A stretch of 64,000 nt of DNA, from NCBI GenBank assembly GCA_964430565.1, contig CAYSFD010000027.1, positions 1-64,000 on the forward strand, given 5' to 3'. This stretch comes from VBDM01 sp964430565 (GTDB taxonomy: Bacteria; Pseudomonadota; Gammaproteobacteria; Burkholderiales; SG8-39). The notes below the pieces were generated by a model. That model saw nothing but the letters and a program-made list of their open reading frames with translations. It searched no databases and was not told where the DNA came from. This document shows positions 60,772 through 64,000 of the stretch, piece by piece (position 1 is the first letter of the stretch; every line of letters begins with the position of its first letter). The position numbers and the translations under genes were made by a program.

Positions 60772-62259
60772 ATGAAAAAGCTCTTCGCAATTCTTGCCCT
60801 GCTCGGCGCCGTAGGCTGGTGCGCACCGGTCATGGCCCAGGACAAGGCCGCGCCGTCAGCAGCACCGACCGCTTCCGCGCCGGCCGCTACGGCAAGCGCC
60901 ACTCCGGCACCGACGCCCAACAAAGGCGACGTCGCGTGGATGCTGACCTCCACCGCGCTCGTGCTGATGATGAGCGTTCCGGCGCTCGCGCTGTTCTATG
61001 GGGGCCTGGTACGCGCCAAGAACATGCTCTCGGTGCTCATGCAGGTCTTTGTGGTCTTTTCGCTCATCACCGTAATCTGGTGCATCTACGGCTATAGCCT
61101 GGCATTCACCGAGGGCAGCGGCTGGTTAGGGAAGTTCTTCGGTGGCTTCGACCGGCTCTTCCTTAAAGACACTTTCGACCCGGTGAAAGGCGAGTTCGCG
61201 ATGGCGGCGACCTTCAGCAAGAACACGCCGATCTACGAACTGGTGTTCGTCGCGTTCCAGGCGACCTTTGCGGCGATCACCTGCTGTCTGATTCTCGGTT
61301 CGATCGTCGAGCGGGTGAAGTTTTCCGCCGTGCTGATCTTTATGGTGCTGTGGTTCACCTTCAGCTATGCGCCCATCGCGCACATGGTCTGGTTCTGGCC
61401 CGGCCCGGATGCCTACACTGCGGCCAACGTCGTCGTTGCGCAGAACGCAAAGGCCGGCCTGTTGTGGCAGTGGGGGGCGTTGGACTTCGCGGGTGGTACG
61501 GTGGTGCACATCAACGCCGGTGTCGCCGGCTTGGTGGGCGCCTACCTGGTCGGCAAGCGCATCGGCTACGGTAAGGAAGCCATGACGCCGCACAACGTCA
61601 CCATGACGATGATGGGTGCCGCCCTCCTGTGGATGGGCTGGTTCGGCTTCAATGCCGGCTCAGCCCTCGAAGCTAACGGCTTTGCAGCGCTAGCGTTCAT
61701 GAATACGTTCCTGGCGACGGCCTGCGCAGTGCTCTCATGGACGTTCGGTGAGTGGCTGTTCAAGGGCAAGCCGAGCATGGTCGGCGCGGCTTCAGGCGCG
61801 GTAGCAGGCTTGGTCGCGATCACTCCGGCCGCCGGCAACGTCGGTATCCCCGGGGCGTTTGTAATCGGCCTCGCCGCCGGACTCGTCTGCCTGTGGGGCG
61901 TGAGCGGCCTGAAGAAACTACTCGGCGCAGACGACTCGCTCGACGTCTTCGGCGTGCACGCGGTCGGCGGGATCCTCGGCGCGTTGCTTACCGGCGTGTT
62001 CAATTCACCGGCGTTGGGCGGTCCAAGTTTTCCGGTGGATTGGTTCACGGGCAAGATGACTTCCGTGGCCGACTACTCGATACTCGGGCAACTCTGGACC
62101 CAGGCCCAGGCCGTAGGTGTGGTACTTGTCTGGACCGCGGTGGTGGCGTTTGTCTCCTTCAAGATCGCCGACCTGCTCGTAGGCCTGCGGGTCACCGAAG
62201 AAGAAGAGCGCGAGGGCCTGGACATCAACTCGCACGGCGAGACCGCGTATCACATGTAG
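60772..62259 (+). CDS. amtB: Ammonium transporter AmtB
   Basis: 495 residues: cleavable signal peptide (through VMAQ), an Ala/Pro/Thr-rich stretch (about 24-58), then eleven transmembrane helices with ALFYGGLVRAKNMLSVLMQ, GTVVHINAGVAGLVGAYLVGKR and DVFGVHAVGGILGALLTGVF, which include the twin pore histidines. The linker before helix 1 is longer than in E. coli AmtB. Regulated by GlnK binding. Confidence 0.96.
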   Translation: MKKLFAILALLGAVGWCAPVMAQDKAAPSAAPTASAPAATASATPAPTPNKGDVAWMLTSTALVLMMSVPALALFYGGLVRAKNMLSVLMQVFVVFSLITVIWCIYGYSLAFTEGSGWLGKFFGGFDRLFLKDTFDPVKGEFAMAATFSKNTPIYELVFVAFQATFAAITCCLILGSIVERVKFSAVLIFMVLWFTFSYAPIAHMVWFWPGPDAYTAANVVVAQNAKAGLLWQWGALDFAGGTVVHINAGVAGLVGAYLVGKRIGYGKEAMTPHNVTMTMMGAALLWMGWFGFNAGSALEANGFAALAFMNTFLATACAVLSWTFGEWLFKGKPSMVGAASGAVAGLVAITPAAGNVGIPGAFVIGLAAGLVCLWGVSGLKKLLGADDSLDVFGVHAVGGILGALLTGVFNSPALGGPSFPVDWFTGKMTSVADYSILGQLWTQAQAVGVVLVWTAVVAFVSFKIADLLVGLRVTEEEEREGLDINSHGETAYHM

Positions 62260-62297
62260 GGCTGTTGGAAGGAAAGGGCCCGAAAGGGCCTTCCCGG

Positions 62298-62326
62298 ACG
62301 GGCGCCTTCGGGCGCCCGTTTCTTTT
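62298..62326 (+). terminator. Rho-independent terminator after amtB
   Basis: ACGGGCGCC-TTCG-GGCGCCCGT: 9-bp perfect stem, stable UUCG-type tetraloop, followed by TTCTTTT. A second smaller GGCCC-GAAA-GGGCC hairpin precedes it. The rest of 62327-62504 carries no recognised gene. Confidence 0.88.
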
Positions 62327-62504
62327 CCGCTCTCGTCTCGCGAAAGCAGCAAGCGCCTTCCCGGACCACCCGTTTGTGCGAAAATACGCGCCTTTTTGCG
62401 GCGGACGCTGGCCGCTCAGCATGTAACGCGGCCGATTCGCCCTTTCTTGGCTTCGTGGGCACCGAGGTCTCTGTGGCACAGAACTTTTCTGAAAGGATTG
62501 CGGC

Positions 62505-63215
62505 ATGAAAATGGAATACGTCATCAGCAGCTGGGACATCCCCTCGCTGCCTATCGTTGGCTCGAACGCGCGCTTTCCGGTGCGCCGCATCTTCTGCGTG
62601 GGTCGCAACTACGTCGAGCACCAAAAGGAGATGGGGGGCGACGGTCGCGAGCAACCGTTCTTTTTCGCCAAGTCGGCGCATGACCTCGTCCCTTTGAACG
62701 TGAATGAGCAGGGCTCCATCCACTATCCTCCGATGACCGGCAACTATCATTGGGAGACCGAGTTGGTTGCGGTAATCGGGAGCGGCGGCCACAAGATCCC
62801 GTCGGCCAAGGCCGACGAGCATGTCTGGGGCTACGCGGTGGGCCTGGACATGACGCGGCGCGATCTGCAGCAGATCGGCAAGGACAAAGGCAGACCCTGG
62901 ACGTTCGGCAAGGATTTCGACCAGTCCGCGCCGGTCGGGCCCATCACCCCTGCCTCGAAGATCGGGCATCCGAAGAAGGGAAAACTCTGGCTCAAGGTGA
63001 ACGGCGACTTCCGCCAGAATTCCGATATCGACCAGATGATCTGGAGCGTGCCCGAACAGATCGCGTTTCTCACTCAGTACTACACGCTCGAGGCGGGCGA
63101 TCTCATCATGACGGGCACACCTGCCGGGGTCGGTGCGGCCAAACAAGGAGATGAACTCGTTGCCGGGATAGAGGGCCTGGGCGAACTGAGAGTGAAAATC
63201 CTGCCGCCGAGATAA
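62505..63215 (+). CDS. Fumarylacetoacetate hydrolase (FAH) family protein
   Basis: 236 residues: IFCVGRNYVEHQKEMG, WETELVAVIGSGG (metal-binding glutamates), WGYAVGLDMTRRDLQ and the C-terminal GDLIMTGTPAGVGAAKQGDEL are family landmarks. Members hydrolyse or decarboxylate acylpyruvates or 2-hydroxyhepta-dienoates. It pairs with the RidA gene 34 nt downstream. ATG 62505 or 62511; GAAAGGA ribosome site. Confidence 0.88.
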   Translation: MKMEYVISSWDIPSLPIVGSNARFPVRRIFCVGRNYVEHQKEMGGDGREQPFFFAKSAHDLVPLNVNEQGSIHYPPMTGNYHWETELVAVIGSGGHKIPSAKADEHVWGYAVGLDMTRRDLQQIGKDKGRPWTFGKDFDQSAPVGPITPASKIGHPKKGKLWLKVNGDFRQNSDIDQMIWSVPEQIAFLTQYYTLEAGDLIMTGTPAGVGAAKQGDELVAGIEGLGELRVKILPPR

Positions 63216-63249
63216 TCCTGCAATCGGTTTCCCTGCAACGGAGGTCAAA

Positions 63250-63597
63250 ATGAGCATAAAGCGCCATCAACCCGGAAAGCTGTTTAGCGCCGCGGTCGAA
63301 CATAACGGTGTCGTCTATGTAGCGGGCCAGGTCGCTGACGATCTTTCCCAAGGTGTCAAGGTCCAGACCGAGCAGGTGCTGAAGAAGATCGACGCACTCC
63401 TCGCCGCTGCTGGGACCAGCAAGTCGAGAATCCTCTCCGCCAACGTGTGGGTCACGGACATTCGAAATCGCGAAGAAATGAACGCCGCCTGGACGGCGTG
63501 GGCCGATCCCGCCAACCTTCCGGCGCGCGCCACCGTCGAAGCGAAACTCGCCGACCCGCGCATGCTGGTCGAGATCATGGTGACATGCGCCAAGTAA
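63250..63597 (+). CDS. RidA-family protein (arginine conserved)
   Basis: 115 residues with GVVYVAGQVADDLSQG and LPARATVEAKLADP; the arginine of the PAR motif is kept, unlike the Rid protein at 56774, so 2-iminoacid deaminase activity is possible. C-terminal segment VEIMVTCAK departs from the usual IEAIA. GGAGG ribosome site. Likely co-transcribed with the FAH-family gene. Confidence 0.87.
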   Translation: MSIKRHQPGKLFSAAVEHNGVVYVAGQVADDLSQGVKVQTEQVLKKIDALLAAAGTSKSRILSANVWVTDIRNREEMNAAWTAWADPANLPARATVEAKLADPRMLVEIMVTCAK

Positions 63598-63684
63598 ATG
63601 CGAGCGCGCACGCTTGCTTTCCTTGTCGCACTGTTCCTGTCCTCGTCCCAGCCGCTCGTCGGAAGTCTGCGAACTGAGCGCTTA

Positions 63685-63730
63685 GGGGAGCATGAGGGGA
63701 TGTGTCCCCTCATTTTGTAACCGGTTCTTA
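63685..63730. repeat. Dispersed short palindromic repeat, copy 2
   Basis: TGAGGGGATGTGTCCCCTCA followed by TTTTGTAACCGGTTCTTA; close match to the copy at 10280-10323. Stem GAGGGGA/TCCCCTC with a short TGTG loop and a following TTTT could also terminate the RidA transcript. Confidence 0.6.
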
Positions 63731-64000
63731 TTTGCGCCAGAACGCAGGTGTGACGACCACGAACAAGGTGAACAGCTCCAGCCGCCCGACCAGCATGGCG
63801 ACCGTGCACACCCAGGTCTGAAAATCGCTGAGCGCGGCATAGGTCATCCCTGGTCCGACCTGGTTCAGTCCGAGACCGGTGTTGCAGATGCAGGCGATCG
63901 CCGCGGTGAAAGCGGTGATGATATCCAGACCCGATGCCGCGAGCAGCATGGTTACCATGATCACCGATCCGCCCCAAATCAGCATGAATGCCAGCACCGC
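63728..64000 (-). CDS. trkH: TrkH-family potassium uptake protein, C-terminal part (partial)
   Basis: Last 90 or so residues of a K+ channel-like transporter: ITAFTAAIACICNTGLGLNQVGPG is the fourth selectivity-loop region (CNTGLG), followed by MLVGRLELFTLFVVVTPAFWRK, the typical TrkH end. The N-terminal part lies beyond the window. Works with TrkA on the cytoplasmic side. Confidence 0.9.
   Translation of the reverse strand, partial: AVLAFMLIWGGSVIMVTMLLAASGLDIITAFTAAIACICNTGLGLNQVGPGMTYAALSDFQTWVCTVAMLVGRLELFTLFVVVTPAFWRK

Overview
The window is high-GC DNA, densely packed with operons whose genes often overlap by 4 nt. It looks like a chromosome segment of a facultatively anaerobic, probably denitrifying betaproteobacterium of the Thauera/Azoarcus/Sulfuritalea kind that degrades aromatic acids without oxygen. 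The key markers are an ATP-dependent class I benzoyl-CoA reductase set (bcrCBAD), its ferredoxin and 2-oxoglutarate:ferredoxin oxidoreductase, the dienoyl-CoA hydratase and ring-opening hydrolase, a 4-hydroxybenzoyl-CoA reductase (hcrCAB), and the oxygen-independent ubiquinone proteins UbiU, UbiV and UbiT. The taxonomic guess is inference from gene content.

Layout. 1-7.8 kb (minus): branched-chain/aromatic-acid-type ABC transporter (binding protein, livHMGF) followed by a molybdenum oxidoreductase and its Fe-S subunit. 8-16.5 kb: small unknown gene, ModA-like binding protein, orphan TctC, then a divergent tripartite tricarboxylate transporter operon flanked by two MmgE/PrpD proteins. 16.6-21.7 kb: a cysteine-free Crp/Fnr-family regulator and a B12-radical SAM-ubiU-ubiV-ubiT operon. 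22-28.8 kb (plus): acyl-CoA ligase, UbiD decarboxylase and beta-oxidation-type enzymes. 28.8-36.8 kb: FMN-binding protein, paired class III CoA-transferases, UbiD, UbiX, an IclR regulator and a divergent third UbiD; this matches the known anaerobic phthalate module (CoA-transferase pair plus phthaloyl-CoA decarboxylase). 36.8-46 kb: Rrf2 and GNAT genes, hcrCAB, hemerythrin, tandem GNAT, amidohydrolase, second B12-radical SAM protein. 46-57.2 kb: the benzoyl-CoA reductase operon diverging from korAB. 57.2-64 kb: housekeeping genes (comM, ubiK), a porin-glnK-amtB nitrogen operon, FAH-family and RidA genes, and the end of trkH.

How it fits together. Aromatic acids are imported and activated by a ligase or a CoA-transferase. 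Carboxyl groups are removed by UbiD enzymes using prenylated FMN from UbiX, and a para hydroxyl is removed by HcrCAB. All lead to benzoyl-CoA, which BcrCBAD reduces with electrons from KorAB through ferredoxin; Dch and Oah continue towards ring opening. The usual intermediate dehydrogenase Had is not seen. Near-perfect TTGAT-N4-ATCAA boxes precede six transcription units, several with a -10 hexamer at the class II distance, and the regulator at 16.6 kb has the matching ExxSR recognition helix. This suggests one low-oxygen or nitrogen-oxide regulon over transport, ubiquinone synthesis and aromatic catabolism. Three TCCA-N5-TGGA palindromes around the IclR gene suggest a local substrate-responsive circuit.
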